Below, one piece after another: positions 28,205 to 37,552 of a stretch of 64,000 bases of DNA (its first letter is position 1; each line of letters opens with the position of its first letter). The DNA lies in contig NZ_CP107549.1 in NCBI RefSeq assembly GCF_025837155.1, positions 1,674,001-1,738,000 of the forward strand, in the 5' to 3' direction. This DNA is from Pseudomonas sp. Z8(2022) (GTDB lineage: Bacteria; Pseudomonadota; Gammaproteobacteria; Pseudomonadales; Pseudomonadaceae). A program made the translations under genes and the position numbers. The notes below the pieces were generated by a model that was given only the letters and a program-made list of their open reading frames with translations, did not search any database and was not told where the DNA came from.

Positions 28205-28231
28205 TCAAGTCCGAGCATGCTGCGGCCGATA
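28205..28231 (+). promoter_or_regulatory. FliA (sigma-28)-like promoter before parP
   Basis: TCAAG at 28205-28209 and GCCGATA at 28225-28231, separated by 15 bases, resemble Pseudomonas FliA promoters. The site lies in the 83-bp gap between parC and parP, 31 bases before the parP ATG. It would let parP and cheW be made late, in addition to read-through from upstream. Confidence 0.6.
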
Positions 28232-28262
28232 GGTTGGAAAGATCTTATTCCGGGTTCCCGCC

Positions 28263-29093
28263 ATGAGTCGTAACGTCGCCACTGCCACACGTTCCCAGCT
28301 GGCTCTGCAGTCCTACCTCGATGGGCTCCTGCGGGAAGCTGCTGCCGAGCTGGAGGTGTCCGTGAGCCTCGACGAGTTCGAGGCTGCGGTGCTTGAGGAG
28401 CAGGTGCGCGATGCTCGACTGGTCGAGCCTGTTGCGTCGGTGGCCGCTCCCGTTGCGCTCGCTGTGGTTGCCGAAGCGCCTGTTCAGCCTGCGCAAGTCG
28501 TTGCACCCGTGGAGTTGACAGCGCCAGTGCAGGCGCCGGTGGTCGAGGAGGCGCCGCCAGCGGTTGCTACGCTTGCCGAGCTGGCTCCGCAACCGGCTGG
28601 TTTGCTGGCCGATGGACGTCCGGCCTGGGCCGAAGAGCCGTTCGAGTGCCTGTTGTTCGATGTTGCCGGCTTGACCCTGGCCGTGCCGCTGATCTGCCTG
28701 GGGTCCATCTACCCGCTCGAAGGGCAGGAACTGACACCACTGTTCGGACAGCCTGATTGGTTCCTCGGTATCCTGCCGAGCCAGGCTGGCAACCTGAAGG
28801 TGCTGGATACCGCACGTTGGGTGATGCCGGACCGTTACCGCGAGGACTTCCGCGAAGGCCTGCAGTACGTGATTTCCGTGCAGGGCTACGAATGGGGGCT
28901 GGCAGTGCATCAGGTCAGCCGCTCGATCCGCCTCGACCCCAGTGAGGTCAAGTGGCGCAGTCAGCGCACCCAGCGGCCCTGGCTGGCCGGCACGGTGATC
29001 GAGCACATGTGTGCGCTGCTCGACGTGGCGGCCCTGGCCGAGCTGATCGCCAGCGGTGCGGCGAAACGCCTGAATGGCGGAAAAGTGCATTGA
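28263..29093 (+). CDS. parP: Array-localisation protein ParP, CheW-like C-domain
   Basis: ParP couples ParC to CheA and keeps arrays at the pole. The 276-residue protein starts with a short conserved helix (SQLALQSYLDGLLREAA) and has a long Val/Ala/Pro/Glu-rich linker at about residues 55-115. It ends in a CheW-like (AIF) domain with FDVAGLTLAVPLICLGSIYPL. The linker composition makes exact homologue matching weak; the ends and the context are clear. Confidence 0.87.
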   Translation: MSRNVATATRSQLALQSYLDGLLREAAAELEVSVSLDEFEAAVLEEQVRDARLVEPVASVAAPVALAVVAEAPVQPAQVVAPVELTAPVQAPVVEEAPPAVATLAELAPQPAGLLADGRPAWAEEPFECLLFDVAGLTLAVPLICLGSIYPLEGQELTPLFGQPDWFLGILPSQAGNLKVLDTARWVMPDRYREDFREGLQYVISVQGYEWGLAVHQVSRSIRLDPSEVKWRSQRTQRPWLAGTVIEHMCALLDVAALAELIASGAAKRLNGGKVH

Positions 29094-29137
29094 GAATTGG
29101 TGGGTTCGTGGCAACGGGCTCTATAGTTTGATGACAA

Positions 29138-29151
29138 GCGGGTCAACCCGC
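29138..29151. promoter_or_regulatory. Palindrome in the cheW leader
   Basis: GCGGGT-CA-ACCCGC is a 14-bp dyad between parP and cheW, 38 bases before the cheW start. A -10-like TATAGT is at 29122-29127, with a poor -35 candidate TTGGTG 19 bases before it. It may be an operator or a short RNA hairpin; no known factor is assigned. Confidence 0.35.
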
Positions 29152-29189
29152 ACATGCCGCACTGAGCGGTTTTTGACGAGGCTAGGGAC

Positions 29190-29669
29190 ATGAAGAAAAG
29201 TTCTGCACAAGGTGCCGAAGATCCGATTCTGCAGTGGGTGACCTTTCGCCTGGACAACGAGACCTACGGCATCAACGTGATGCAGGTGCAGGAAGTCTTG
29301 CGCTACACCGAGATTGCCCCTGTGCCGGGGGCGCCGAGTTACGTACTGGGCATCATCAACCTGCGTGGCAACGTGGTGACCGTGATCGATACCCGCCAGC
29401 GTTTTGGCCTGGGTTCGGCGCCGGTAACCGACAATACCCGTATCGTCATCATCGAAGCGGACAAGCAGGTGGTCGGCATCCTGGTCGACAGCGTTGCCGA
29501 AGTGGTTTACCTGCGTCAGTCCGAGATCGAGACCGCACCGAACGTCGGCAACGACGAGTCGGCCAAGTTCATCCAGGGCGTATGCAACAAGAACGGCGAG
29601 CTGCTGATCCTGGTCGAACTGGACAAGATGATGTCCGAAGAAGAGTGGTCGGAGCTGGAGAGCATCTGA
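29190..29669 (+). CDS. cheW: Chemotaxis adaptor CheW
   Basis: CheW links receptors to CheA. The 159-residue product is a single CheW domain: QWVTFRLDNETYGINVMQVQ, then VLGIINLRGNVVTVIDTRQRFG, then VVGILVDSVAEVVYL. Length and motifs are typical. ATG 29190 follows TAGGGAC. It is followed after 3 bases by a DUF2802 gene, so the two are likely co-translated. Confidence 0.96.
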   Translation: MKKSSAQGAEDPILQWVTFRLDNETYGINVMQVQEVLRYTEIAPVPGAPSYVLGIINLRGNVVTVIDTRQRFGLGSAPVTDNTRIVIIEADKQVVGILVDSVAEVVYLRQSEIETAPNVGNDESAKFIQGVCNKNGELLILVELDKMMSEEEWSELESI

Positions 29670-29672
29670 GCC

Positions 29673-30095
29673 ATGTCCGAATTTGCCATGCTCGCTGCGG
29701 CCCTGGCCTTCGTGGCCTTGCTATGCGTGGCACTGGGCATCGTCTGCAATGGCCTGTATCGCAACCAGCAGCGTCTGCTGGCCGAGCAGGCCAAGCGTGA
29801 TGCCGTGCGCGATGCGCGGATCAAGGATCTGAGCAAGCGCCTGGACACCTACCTGACCGGCAGCATCCGCATGGGTGAGGAGCTGCATGAGCTACGCCGA
29901 GTGGTGGCGCCGCTGCCGGACAAGGTCAGCCAGATCGAGCAGCGCGATCCCAGCAGCCTGTCCTTTACTCAGGCTGCGCGTCTGGTGGGCATGGGCGCCA
30001 GCGTCGATGACCTGACCCAGTCCTGCGGCCTGAGCAAGGCCGAGGCCGAGCTGATCAGCCGTCTGCACAAACCCAAGGCCGGACAGCCCCGATAG
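29673..30095 (+). CDS. DUF2802 membrane-anchored protein of the chemotaxis locus
   Basis: This 140-residue protein has one N-terminal membrane helix (about residues 5-28, MLAAALAFVALLCVALGIVC). A charged helical middle (EQAKRDAVRDARIKDLSKRL) and a small C-terminal domain follow, with LVGMGASVDDLTQSCGLSKAEAELISRLH, which looks like a helix-turn-helix-like bundle. It belongs to the uncharacterised DUF2802 family, regularly found after cheW in Pseudomonas. Its function is unknown; position suggests a role in flagellar or array function. Confidence 0.8.
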   Translation: MSEFAMLAAALAFVALLCVALGIVCNGLYRNQQRLLAEQAKRDAVRDARIKDLSKRLDTYLTGSIRMGEELHELRRVVAPLPDKVSQIEQRDPSSLSFTQAARLVGMGASVDDLTQSCGLSKAEAELISRLHKPKAGQPR

Positions 30096-30184
30096 CATTG
30101 CGCCTGGACGCAGGTCGATGCGTATTGCCGGCGCGCTACTGTCCGAGCAACACCTCTGTAATGAACGCTTCTGCTTGGAGGCGC

Positions 30185-30526
30185 TCAGTTGGTCGGCCCT
30201 TCGAGCTGGCGCAGCGGCGGTGTGACGTCGCGTTCCTCATCCGCTCTGAAACCAGGTGGCGTTTTGCCCTGTAGGTACCAGGCAAAGGCGATGATCTCGG
30301 CGATACAGCGATACAGCGCTTCGGGAATCGCATCGCCCAACTCCAGACGTGCCAGCAGGCGCACCAGCTCGGCATTCTCGTAAATTGGCACTTCGTATTC
30401 GCGGGCGATGGCGAGTATGGCTTCGGCCAGCTCGTCGTCGCCCTTGGCACTGAGCACAGGTGTGCTCTGCCCGTCGTAGTTGAGGGCAATGGCCTGGCGG
30501 GGTTCGGCTTGCGACTTGCGACTCAT
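30185..30526 (-). CDS. Free-standing FlhB C-terminal domain protein (FlhX/YlqH type)
   Basis: This 113-residue protein matches only the cytoplasmic domain of FlhB after its cleavage site. ALNYDGQSTPVLSAKGDDELAEAI lines up with the FlhB stretch starting VALKYDPEKGGAP, and IPEALYRCIAEIIAFAWYL with its end. There is no membrane part and no NPTH motif, so it resembles the cleaved FlhBcc fragment made as a separate gene. It overlaps the upstream FliK-like gene by four bases. Such proteins (FlhX, Bacillus YlqH) have been tied to export switching; its role here is inferred. Confidence 0.8.
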   Translation of the reverse strand: MSRKSQAEPRQAIALNYDGQSTPVLSAKGDDELAEAILAIAREYEVPIYENAELVRLLARLELGDAIPEALYRCIAEIIAFAWYLQGKTPPGFRADEERDVTPPLRQLEGPTN

Positions 30527-32052
30527 GCGGTTTCATCCACCCAGCGTTGTTCCAGCGAGGTTTTCGGCCCTTGTGGCGGCATGCCCTGACTGCAGGCCAG
30601 CTCGCCGACTTCCAGACCTGCAGCCTGCAGGCGGTCACGCAGATGACCGAGTTCGGCATTGATCAGCTGGGTGGTTTCTGCGCGTTCGGCCCAAAGCTGA
30701 CTGGACAGGCTGCCGCGCAGCAGTTGGGCGCGCACCTGCAGCGGGCCCAGGTGATCAAGATCGAAGGCCAGTTCCACGCGCCAGAGGGTTTCCTTCTGTT
30801 CCGCCTTTTCTGCCTTGCCGCTGTCTTCGCGTTGCAGTTTGACCTGCAGGGGAATCACTTCCTGCTGATGGCGCATGGGCAGCTCCAGTTGCCAGGTGGT
30901 CAGCAGATTGCCGTTGGCGTCGACCTGGGTTTGCGCCAGGCTCGACAACTGGTGGGTCTGCAGCCGCGAAACGGCCGCCGCAGCGAGTTTCAACAGGGTT
31001 TCCAGATCAGCCTCGCCATCCATGTTCTGCAACAGGCGCGAGGGTAGGGGGAAGGTCAGTGCCTGTTGCCTCGACGATCCGGCCGCATTCACGCCGAGCA
31101 GTTGCCGGGCCAGGTTGGGCAGATTCTGGTTGAACGCATTCTGCAGGCCGGCGAGGGTGCCGGCACCGCCCGGCAGCTGCGGCGTCAGTTGGGCAATCAG
31201 ACGCAGCAGATTGGCTTTAAGATCCTGCTGCAGGGCTCCCGTCTGGCCCTGCAGCAGCTTGGCTTCGAGCAGCACGCCGCTGTTTGCCAGCGCCTGCGCC
31301 AGGCCCTTGGCGGTACTTAACTGAGCGCTGTCGGGCAGTGTGCCGAACAGCTTGTCGATACTGCCGCGCAGCGCCTCGTCGCCGCCGCTGAGGTTCTGCA
31401 ATCCCTTGAACAGACCCTCCAGCGAAGCCTGGCGATTCTGCTGCGCCGCCAGTTGCTGGCCCAGCACCAGTTGGTCGAGGCGGCCACTGAGGGGCAGGAA
31501 GGTGAGGCTCTGGCTGCCCTGCACCTGAGCGCTGAGGAGGCTGCCGAGCGGTAGTGCCAGTGGGCTGTCGAGTGCCAGTTTGCTGCCGGCAAGCGGGGTG
31601 TTGAGCAGATTCACCACCAGGCGATAGATCGTCTGTGCGCCTTGGGGCGGCAGGACGTCGCGACTGACGACCTTGCCCTGGACCAGGGTGCCGGGCGGCA
31701 GTTGCTGCAGATCAAGGCTGGTCAGCGGCTTGTCACCGCCGGCCTGCAGGGCCACTGTCAGGCGGGTGTCGGACAGTGCAGTAACCACCAGCGCGCTGCC
31801 CTGAGCCAGCTGTCTGGGGCTTTCGGCCTGCAGGGTCGCCTGCCTGCCGCCTTCAAGCGTCAGTTTCAGCAGTAGTTGGAAGGTCTGCGCCTGCTCGCGA
31901 ATCGCGACAACTTCGGCCCTGGCGCTTTCGCCGGCGGCCAGCATGCCTTCCAGCGGCTGCAGCAGGCGTACGGCCATGTCGGCAGCGCTCGCAGTGCTGC
32001 GGCTCACCGGTGAGGATGGCGGAAGCGGGCGTGGGCTGCTGATTTCGCTCAT
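30523..32052 (-). CDS. FliK-like hook-length control domain protein, second copy
   Basis: The 509-residue, Leu/Gln/Ala-rich protein has no signal peptide or membrane segment. Its C-terminal part (TTWQLELPMRHQQEVIPLQVKLQRED, LWRVELAFDLDHLGPLQVRAQL, LRDRLQAAGLEVGELACSQG) is a Flg_hook (FliK C-domain) fold. It is longer than the true FliK at 8844 and shares only that domain. It forms an operon with the FlhB-like gene downstream through a four-base overlap, pairing both halves of the FliK-FlhB interaction away from the main operons. Confidence 0.75.
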   Translation of the reverse strand: MSEISSPRPLPPSSPVSRSTASAADMAVRLLQPLEGMLAAGESARAEVVAIREQAQTFQLLLKLTLEGGRQATLQAESPRQLAQGSALVVTALSDTRLTVALQAGGDKPLTSLDLQQLPPGTLVQGKVVSRDVLPPQGAQTIYRLVVNLLNTPLAGSKLALDSPLALPLGSLLSAQVQGSQSLTFLPLSGRLDQLVLGQQLAAQQNRQASLEGLFKGLQNLSGGDEALRGSIDKLFGTLPDSAQLSTAKGLAQALANSGVLLEAKLLQGQTGALQQDLKANLLRLIAQLTPQLPGGAGTLAGLQNAFNQNLPNLARQLLGVNAAGSSRQQALTFPLPSRLLQNMDGEADLETLLKLAAAAVSRLQTHQLSSLAQTQVDANGNLLTTWQLELPMRHQQEVIPLQVKLQREDSGKAEKAEQKETLWRVELAFDLDHLGPLQVRAQLLRGSLSSQLWAERAETTQLINAELGHLRDRLQAAGLEVGELACSQGMPPQGPKTSLEQRWVDETA

Positions 32053-32167
32053 GGGCTCTCACGTATCTGGTGGTGTGCTGCCAGGTGGGCAAGCCTCAGG
32101 CCGATTTGCCTGCGACAGATTAACACCCTGTCGAAAATGCTGACTGCGGGGACAGTGATGCGCCATG

Positions 32168-32173
32168 TATAAT
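32168..32173 (+). promoter_or_regulatory. Likely -10 element of the ccm operon
   Basis: A perfect TATAAT (32168-32173) sits 83 bases before ccmA in the 203-bp gap that separates ccmA from the divergent FliK-like gene. No good -35 hexamer is seen at 16-18 bases upstream, so the promoter may need an activator or be extended. Confidence 0.45.
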
Positions 32174-32255
32174 GCCGGCCCGCTGCGCATCGCACTTCCG
32201 GCACGCGTCAGTATAGCGGCCGGAGTACCGTCGACTTTAACCCTGCCAGGTATCG

Positions 32256-32900
32256 ATGACCCGTCCCGTTCCTCTTCTCGAAGCCGTGGCGCTCAGCTGT
32301 GAGCGGGACTGGCGCATGCTTTTCGAGCAACTGCATTTCGCGCTGCAGCCAGGTGACATGTTGCAGATCAGTGGCCCCAACGGCAGTGGCAAGACCAGCC
32401 TGTTGCGTCTGATCGCCGGTCTGCGGCAGCCGACCACCGGCGACATTCTCCTGCAGGGGCGGGCGCTGGCCGAGCAACGCAGTGAGCTGGCGCGCAATCT
32501 GTTGTGGATCGGTCACGCCGCCGGCATCAAGGGCCTGCTGAGCGCTGAAGAGAATCTGGCCTGGCTCTGCGCGCTGCATCGCCCGGCGAGCCGCGAAGCG
32601 ATCTGGCGGGCGCTGGAGGCGGTCGGGCTGCGCGGCTTCGAAGACGTTCCCTGTCACACCCTGTCGGCCGGTCAGCAGCGTCGAGTGGCTCTGGCGCGCC
32701 TGTACCTGGAAGACACGCCACCGTTATGGGTGCTCGATGAACCATTCACCGCGCTGGACAAGAGCGGTGTGGCGCAACTCGAAGCGCATCTGGCCGGGCA
32801 CTGCGAGCGAGGCGGCGTGGTGGTGCTGACCACTCACCACAGCCTGCAGCACAAACCGGCGTCCTATCGCGATCTGGATCTGGGGCAGTACGCCGCATGA
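32256..32900 (+). CDS. ccmA: Cytochrome c maturation ABC ATPase CcmA
   Basis: CcmA powers release of heme-loaded CcmE from CcmC. The 214-residue product is a compact ABC ATPase: Walker [14 protein letters not shown], signature [14 protein letters not shown], and Walker [12 protein letters not shown]. It starts nine genes in the order ccmABCDEFGHI, and its stop overlaps ccmB by four bases. Confidence 0.97.
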   Translation: MTRPVPLLEAVALSCERDWRMLFEQLHFALQPGDMLQISGPNGSGKTSLLRLIAGLRQPTTGDILLQGRALAEQRSELARNLLWIGHAAGIKGLLSAEENLAWLCALHRPASREAIWRALEAVGLRGFEDVPCHTLSAGQQRRVALARLYLEDTPPLWVLDEPFTALDKSGVAQLEAHLAGHCERGGVVVLTTHHSLQHKPASYRDLDLGQYAA

Positions 32901-33568
32901 GCAACGTTTTCACTCAGCTGCTTTCGCGCGAAATGCGCCTGCTCGCCCGCCGTCCGTCCGACCTGGCCAACCCTCTGGTTTTCTTCGCCATCGTCATCGC
33001 CCTGTTCCCGTTGGCGGTGGGGCCGGAGACGCAATTGTTGCAAACCCTTTCCCCGGGGCTGGTCTGGGTGGCGGCGCTGTTGGCCGTGCTGCTCTCGCTG
33101 GACGGGCTTTTCCGCAGCGATTTCGAGGATGGTTCGCTGGAACAGTGGGTCCTTTCGTCGCACCCCCTGCCTCTTCTGGTGTTGGCCAAGGTGCTGGCAC
33201 ACTGGCTTTTCAGCGGTCTGGCGCTGGTTCTGCTGGCCCCTCTGTTGGCGTTGATGCTCGGTTTGCCCGGGCGCTGCCTGCCGGTACTGCTGATTTCCCT
33301 GCTGCTTGGCACTCCGGTGCTGAGTCTGCTTGGCGCGGTGGGCGCCGCGCTTACCGTTGGTCTCAAGCGCGGCGGCCTGCTGCTGGCGCTGCTGATTCTG
33401 CCGCTGTACATCCCGGTGCTGATTCTCGGCAGCGGGGCGTTGCAGGCGGCCCTGCAAGGACTGCCGGCTGTTGGCCACCTGTTGTGGCTGGCCAGCCTCA
33501 CTGCGCTGGCGGTGACCCTGACACCTTTTGCCATTGCCGCCGGTCTGACCATCAGTGTCGGCGAATAG
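32897..33568 (+). CDS. ccmB: Cytochrome c maturation membrane protein CcmB
   Basis: CcmB is the six-span permease-like partner of CcmA. The 223-residue product is strongly hydrophobic and has the conserved start [23 protein letters not shown] and the [13 protein letters not shown] loop. Length and position are normal. Confidence 0.96.
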   Translation: MSNVFTQLLSREMRLLARRPSDLANPLVFFAIVIALFPLAVGPETQLLQTLSPGLVWVAALLAVLLSLDGLFRSDFEDGSLEQWVLSSHPLPLLVLAKVLAHWLFSGLALVLLAPLLALMLGLPGRCLPVLLISLLLGTPVLSLLGAVGAALTVGLKRGGLLLALLILPLYIPVLILGSGALQAALQGLPAVGHLLWLASLTALAVTLTPFAIAAGLTISVGE

Positions 33569-33629
33569 GAACGAACCGTGATACACCTGACCGACAGCAG
33601 TCGAGCCAGGCCTGAATAATGAGTCGAGC

Positions 33630-34385
33630 ATGAACTGGACGTGGTTTCACAAGTGGGGTTCGCCCAAGTGGTTCTATGAGATGAGTGGCCGCTGGCTGCC
33701 CTGGCTCAGCATCGCTGCCGTGTTGCTGACTGTTGCGGGCCTGGTCTGGGGCTTGGCCTTCGCGCCGCCTGACTACCAGCAGGGCAACAGCTTTCGCATC
33801 ATCTACATCCACGTTCCGGCCGCTTTCCTGGCTCAATCCATCTACGTGATGCTGGCCATCGCCGGGCTGGTAGGCCTGGTGTGGAAGATGAAGCTGGCCG
33901 ACGTCGCCTTGCAGCAGGCAGCGCCCATTGGAGCCTGGATGACGGCCATTGCGCTGCTCACCGGTGCGATCTGGGGCAAGCCGACCTGGGGCACCTACTG
34001 GGTGTGGGACGCGCGCCTGACTTCGATGCTGATCCTGCTGTTCCTCTACTTCGGTGTGATCGCCCTGGGCAACGCCATCAGCAACCGCGACAGCGCCGCC
34101 AAGGCCTGCGCGGTGCTGGCCATCGTCGGCGTGATCAATATCCCGATCATCAAGTACTCGGTGGAGTGGTGGAACTCGTTGCACCAGACCGCCACCTTCA
34201 AGGTCACCGAAAAGCCGGCGATGCCGGTGGAAATGTGGCTGCCGCTGTTGCTGGCGGTGCTGGGGTTCTACTGCTTCTTCGGCGCCGTGCTGCTGTATCG
34301 CATGCGTCTGGAAGTGCTCAAGCGCGAATCACGCAGCAGCTGGGTGAAGGCCGAAGTGCAGAACCTGGTGGAGGGCAAGGCATGA
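33630..34385 (+). CDS. ccmC: Heme lyase subunit CcmC
   Basis: CcmC loads heme onto the chaperone CcmE in the periplasm. The 251-residue protein has six membrane segments. The tryptophan-rich heme-handling WWD loop ([20 protein letters not shown]) is flanked by the conserved histidines, one in [10 protein letters not shown]. It overlaps ccmD by four bases. Confidence 0.97.
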   Translation: MNWTWFHKWGSPKWFYEMSGRWLPWLSIAAVLLTVAGLVWGLAFAPPDYQQGNSFRIIYIHVPAAFLAQSIYVMLAIAGLVGLVWKMKLADVALQQAAPIGAWMTAIALLTGAIWGKPTWGTYWVWDARLTSMLILLFLYFGVIALGNAISNRDSAAKACAVLAIVGVINIPIIKYSVEWWNSLHQTATFKVTEKPAMPVEMWLPLLLAVLGFYCFFGAVLLYRMRLEVLKRESRSSWVKAEVQNLVEGKA

Positions 34386-34558
34386 GCTTCTCGTCCTTTT
34401 CCGAATTCCTCGCCATGGGTACCCATGGCGCCTACGTCTGGAGCGCCTACGGCATCAGCCTGGCGATCCTGGCGTTGAATGTGGTGCTGCCGATTCTGGC
34501 TCGCCGCCGTTACCTGCAAGACGAGGCGCGCCGTTTGCGCCGGGAGAAGTCGAAGTGA
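34382..34558 (+). CDS. ccmD: Heme exporter small protein CcmD
   Basis: CcmD is a small single-span protein needed to release holo-CcmE from the CcmABC complex. The gene encodes 58 residues: a short periplasmic start ([20 protein letters not shown]), one membrane helix, and a basic cytoplasmic tail ([18 protein letters not shown]). It overlaps ccmC and ccmE at either end, so translation is coupled. Confidence 0.95.
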   Translation: MSFSSFSEFLAMGTHGAYVWSAYGISLAILALNVVLPILARRRYLQDEARRLRREKSK

Positions 34559-35043
34559 ATCCGGTTCGCAAGAAACGTCTGTACATTGTTCTGGCCATCC
34601 TCTGCGGTGTCAGCATCGCCGTCGCGCTGGCGCTGACCGCGCTGCAGGAGAACATCAATCTGTTCTACACCCCGAGCCAGATCGCCAACGGCGAGGCGCC
34701 GGTGGATACCCGCATTCGTGCCGGCGGTCTGGTGCAGGAGGGTTCGGTGAAGCGTTCGGCCGATTCGCTGGAAGTCGATTTCATCGTCACCGATGGCGCT
34801 CACGGCGTGACCATCCGCTACAGCGGCATCCTTCCGGATCTGTTCCGCGAGGGGCAGGGCATCGTCGCCCTTGGTCGCGTGAACGCGGACGGTGTGCTGG
34901 TGGCCGATGAAGTGCTAGCCAAGCACGACGAGAACTACATGCCGCCTGAAGTGATGCAGGCACTGGAAAAGAGTGGGATGAAGCAGCAGCACGATGCTGC
35001 AACCGCCGCCAAGCAGGGCTACCAGCAGGAGAGCGCGCAATGA
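34555..35043 (+). CDS. ccmE: Heme chaperone CcmE
   Basis: CcmE carries heme covalently on a histidine and hands it to CcmF. The 162-residue product has an N-terminal membrane anchor (residues 8-29), the beta-barrel OB domain, and the heme-binding His124 in [11 protein letters not shown]. The start is a GTG that overlaps the ccmD stop (GTGA). The tail is Gln/Ala-rich. Confidence 0.96.
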   Translation: MNPVRKKRLYIVLAILCGVSIAVALALTALQENINLFYTPSQIANGEAPVDTRIRAGGLVQEGSVKRSADSLEVDFIVTDGAHGVTIRYSGILPDLFREGQGIVALGRVNADGVLVADEVLAKHDENYMPPEVMQALEKSGMKQQHDAATAAKQGYQQESAQ

Positions 35044-37013
35044 TCCCCGAGCTCGGCCATCTGGCGATGATCCTGGCGCTGTGCCTGTGCATGGCGCAGG
35101 CCACGCTGCCGCTGATCGGCGCCTGGCGCAGTGACCACCAGTGGATGAGCCTGGCGCAGCCGGCCGCCTGGGGGCAGTTCGCCTTCCTGCTGTTTGCCTT
35201 CATCTGCCTGACCTACGCCTTCATGGTCGACGACTTCTCCGTCGCCTACGTGGCCAGCAACTCCAACACGGCGCTGCCCTGGTATTACAAGTTCAGCGCG
35301 GTCTGGGGGGCACACGAAGGCTCCCTGCTGCTGTGGGCATTGATCCTGGCCGGCTGGACCTTTGCCGTGTCGATCTTCTCGCGGCATTTGCCGGAAGAGA
35401 TGCTGGCCCGCGTGCTGGCAGTGATGGGCATGATCAGCGTCGGTTTCCTGCTGTTTCTGATCATCACCTCCAACCCCTTCGAGCGCCTGCTGCCGAACTC
35501 GCCCGTTGATGGTCGTGACCTCAATCCCCTGCTGCAGGACTTCGGCCTGATCGTCCACCCGCCGATGCTGTACATGGGTTATGTCGGCTTCTCGGTAGCC
35601 TTCGCCTTCGCCATCGCCGCACTGCTTGGCGGCAAGCTGGATGCCGCCTGGGCGCGCTGGTCGCGGCCCTGGACCATCGTCGCCTGGGCCTTCCTCGGCA
35701 TCGGTATCGCCCTGGGTTCCTGGTGGGCCTACTACGAACTGGGCTGGGGCGGCTGGTGGTTCTGGGACCCGGTAGAGAACGCCTCCTTCATGCCCTGGCT
35801 GGTGGGCACGGCGCTGATCCACTCACTGGCCGTGACGGAAAAGCGTGGCGTGTTCAAGAGCTGGACCGTACTGCTGGCCATTGCCGCGTTCTCCCTCAGC
35901 CTGCTCGGAACCTTCCTGGTGCGTTCCGGAGTGCTGACCTCGGTGCATGCCTTTGCCACCGACCCGGAGCGCGGCGTATTCATCCTCGCCTTCCTGCTGG
36001 TGGTGGTCGGCGGTTCGCTGGCGCTGTTCGCCGTGCGTGCGCCGGTGGTCAAGAGCCAGGTCGGCTTTGGCCTGTGGTCGCGCGAGACGCTGCTGCTGGT
36101 CAACAACATCGTGCTGGTGGTGGCCGCGGCCATGATCCTGCTCGGCACTCTCTATCCGCTTGTGCTCGATGCCCTGAGCGGCGCCAAGCTGTCGGTCGGC
36201 CCACCATACTTCAACGCACTGTTCCTGCCGCTGATGGCATTGCTGATGGCGGTGATCAGCGTCGGCGTGCTGGTGCGCTGGAAGGACACCCCGCTGAAGT
36301 GGCTGGGCAGCATGCTGACGCCGGTGCTGGTCGCCAGTGTCGTGCTCGCGGTCGTCGCTACCTTCCTGCATGGTGATTTCCACTGGTCGGTGCTGGCTGT
36401 CTGCCTGCTGGCGTTCTGGGTGATCCTCGGTGGTGTGCGCGACATTCTCGACAAAACGAGGCACAAGGGCCTGTTCAAGGGGCTGCCGGGTCTCGGCCGC
36501 AGCTACTGGGGCATGCAGACGGCGCATCTGGGTTTTGCCGTGTGCGCCCTGGGTGTGGTGCTGACCAGCCTGGGCAGCTATGAGCGCGACCTGCGCATGG
36601 CACCGGGTGACTCGGTGGAGCTGGCGGGCTATCGCTTCCAGTTCGACGGCGCCGTGCATCACGAAGGCCCCAACTTCATCTCCGACAAGGGCACGGTGCG
36701 TGTCTTCGACGGTGAGCGGCAGATCAAGGTGCTGAACCCGGAGAAGCGTCTGTACACCGTGCAGCAGTCGACCATGACCGAGGCCGGCATCGATGCCGGC
36801 TTTACCCGCGATCTGTTCGTCGCCCTCGGCGAGCCGCTGGAGCAGGGCGCCTGGGCCGTGCGCATTCACATCAAACCCTTCGTCCGCTGGATCTGGCTCG
36901 GTGGTTTGCTGATGGCCTTCGGCGGTCTACTTGCCGCGGCCGACAAGCGCTACCGGATCAAGGTACGCACCCGTGTGCGTGAAGCTCTGGGCATGCAGGA
37001 GGTCAGCGCATGA
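35040..37013 (+). CDS. ccmF: Cytochrome c heme lyase CcmF
   Basis: CcmF attaches heme to apocytochrome c. The 657-residue, many-span membrane protein has the WWD motif region [19 protein letters not shown] and the conserved [16 protein letters not shown] large periplasmic loop lies before the last membrane helix. It overlaps both ccmE and ccmG by four bases. Confidence 0.97.
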   Translation: MIPELGHLAMILALCLCMAQATLPLIGAWRSDHQWMSLAQPAAWGQFAFLLFAFICLTYAFMVDDFSVAYVASNSNTALPWYYKFSAVWGAHEGSLLLWALILAGWTFAVSIFSRHLPEEMLARVLAVMGMISVGFLLFLIITSNPFERLLPNSPVDGRDLNPLLQDFGLIVHPPMLYMGYVGFSVAFAFAIAALLGGKLDAAWARWSRPWTIVAWAFLGIGIALGSWWAYYELGWGGWWFWDPVENASFMPWLVGTALIHSLAVTEKRGVFKSWTVLLAIAAFSLSLLGTFLVRSGVLTSVHAFATDPERGVFILAFLLVVVGGSLALFAVRAPVVKSQVGFGLWSRETLLLVNNIVLVVAAAMILLGTLYPLVLDALSGAKLSVGPPYFNALFLPLMALLMAVISVGVLVRWKDTPLKWLGSMLTPVLVASVVLAVVATFLHGDFHWSVLAVCLLAFWVILGGVRDILDKTRHKGLFKGLPGLGRSYWGMQTAHLGFAVCALGVVLTSLGSYERDLRMAPGDSVELAGYRFQFDGAVHHEGPNFISDKGTVRVFDGERQIKVLNPEKRLYTVQQSTMTEAGIDAGFTRDLFVALGEPLEQGAWAVRIHIKPFVRWIWLGGLLMAFGGLLAAADKRYRIKVRTRVREALGMQEVSA

Positions 37014-37552
37014 GACGTTTGCTGCTGCTGTTGCCGCTACTGGCATTCCTGGCGATTGCCGTATTCCTGTATCGCGGTTTGTTCCTCGATCCCTCCGAGT
37101 TGCCCTCGGCGCTGATCGGCAAGCCGTTCCCGGCCTTCAGTCTGCCGGCGCTGGACAATCCCGAGCGCACCCTGAGCGCAGATGACCTCAAGGGCAAGCC
37201 TGCACTGGTCAATGTCTGGGCCACCTGGTGTCCGTCCTGTCGTCACGAACATCCGGTGCTGAACAAGCTGGCCGAGGCCGGCGTGGTGATTCACGGCATC
37301 AACTACAAGGACCAGCGCGAACCGGCGCAAAAGTGGCTGCGCGAGCTGCACAACCCCTACCAGCTGAACATCGAGGATGCCAAGGGCAGCCTGGGCCTGG
37401 ACCTGGGCGTGTATGGCGCGCCGGAGACCTTCTTCATCGACGCCAGGGGCATCATCCGCCACAAGTACGTCGGAGCCATCGACGAGCGCATCTGGCGCGA
37501 AAAACTGGCGCCGATCTATCAGGAACTGGTCGACGAGGCACAGGCACCATGA
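37010..37552 (+). CDS. ccmG: Thiol:disulfide oxidoreductase CcmG (DsbE)
   Basis: CcmG reduces the apocytochrome or CcmH disulfide before heme attachment. The 180-residue protein has an N-terminal membrane anchor and a thioredoxin fold with active site WATWCPSCRHEHPVL. The family loop YGAPETFFID holds the cis-Pro region. It overlaps ccmH by four bases. Confidence 0.96.
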   Translation: MRRLLLLLPLLAFLAIAVFLYRGLFLDPSELPSALIGKPFPAFSLPALDNPERTLSADDLKGKPALVNVWATWCPSCRHEHPVLNKLAEAGVVIHGINYKDQREPAQKWLRELHNPYQLNIEDAKGSLGLDLGVYGAPETFFIDARGIIRHKYVGAIDERIWREKLAPIYQELVDEAQAP

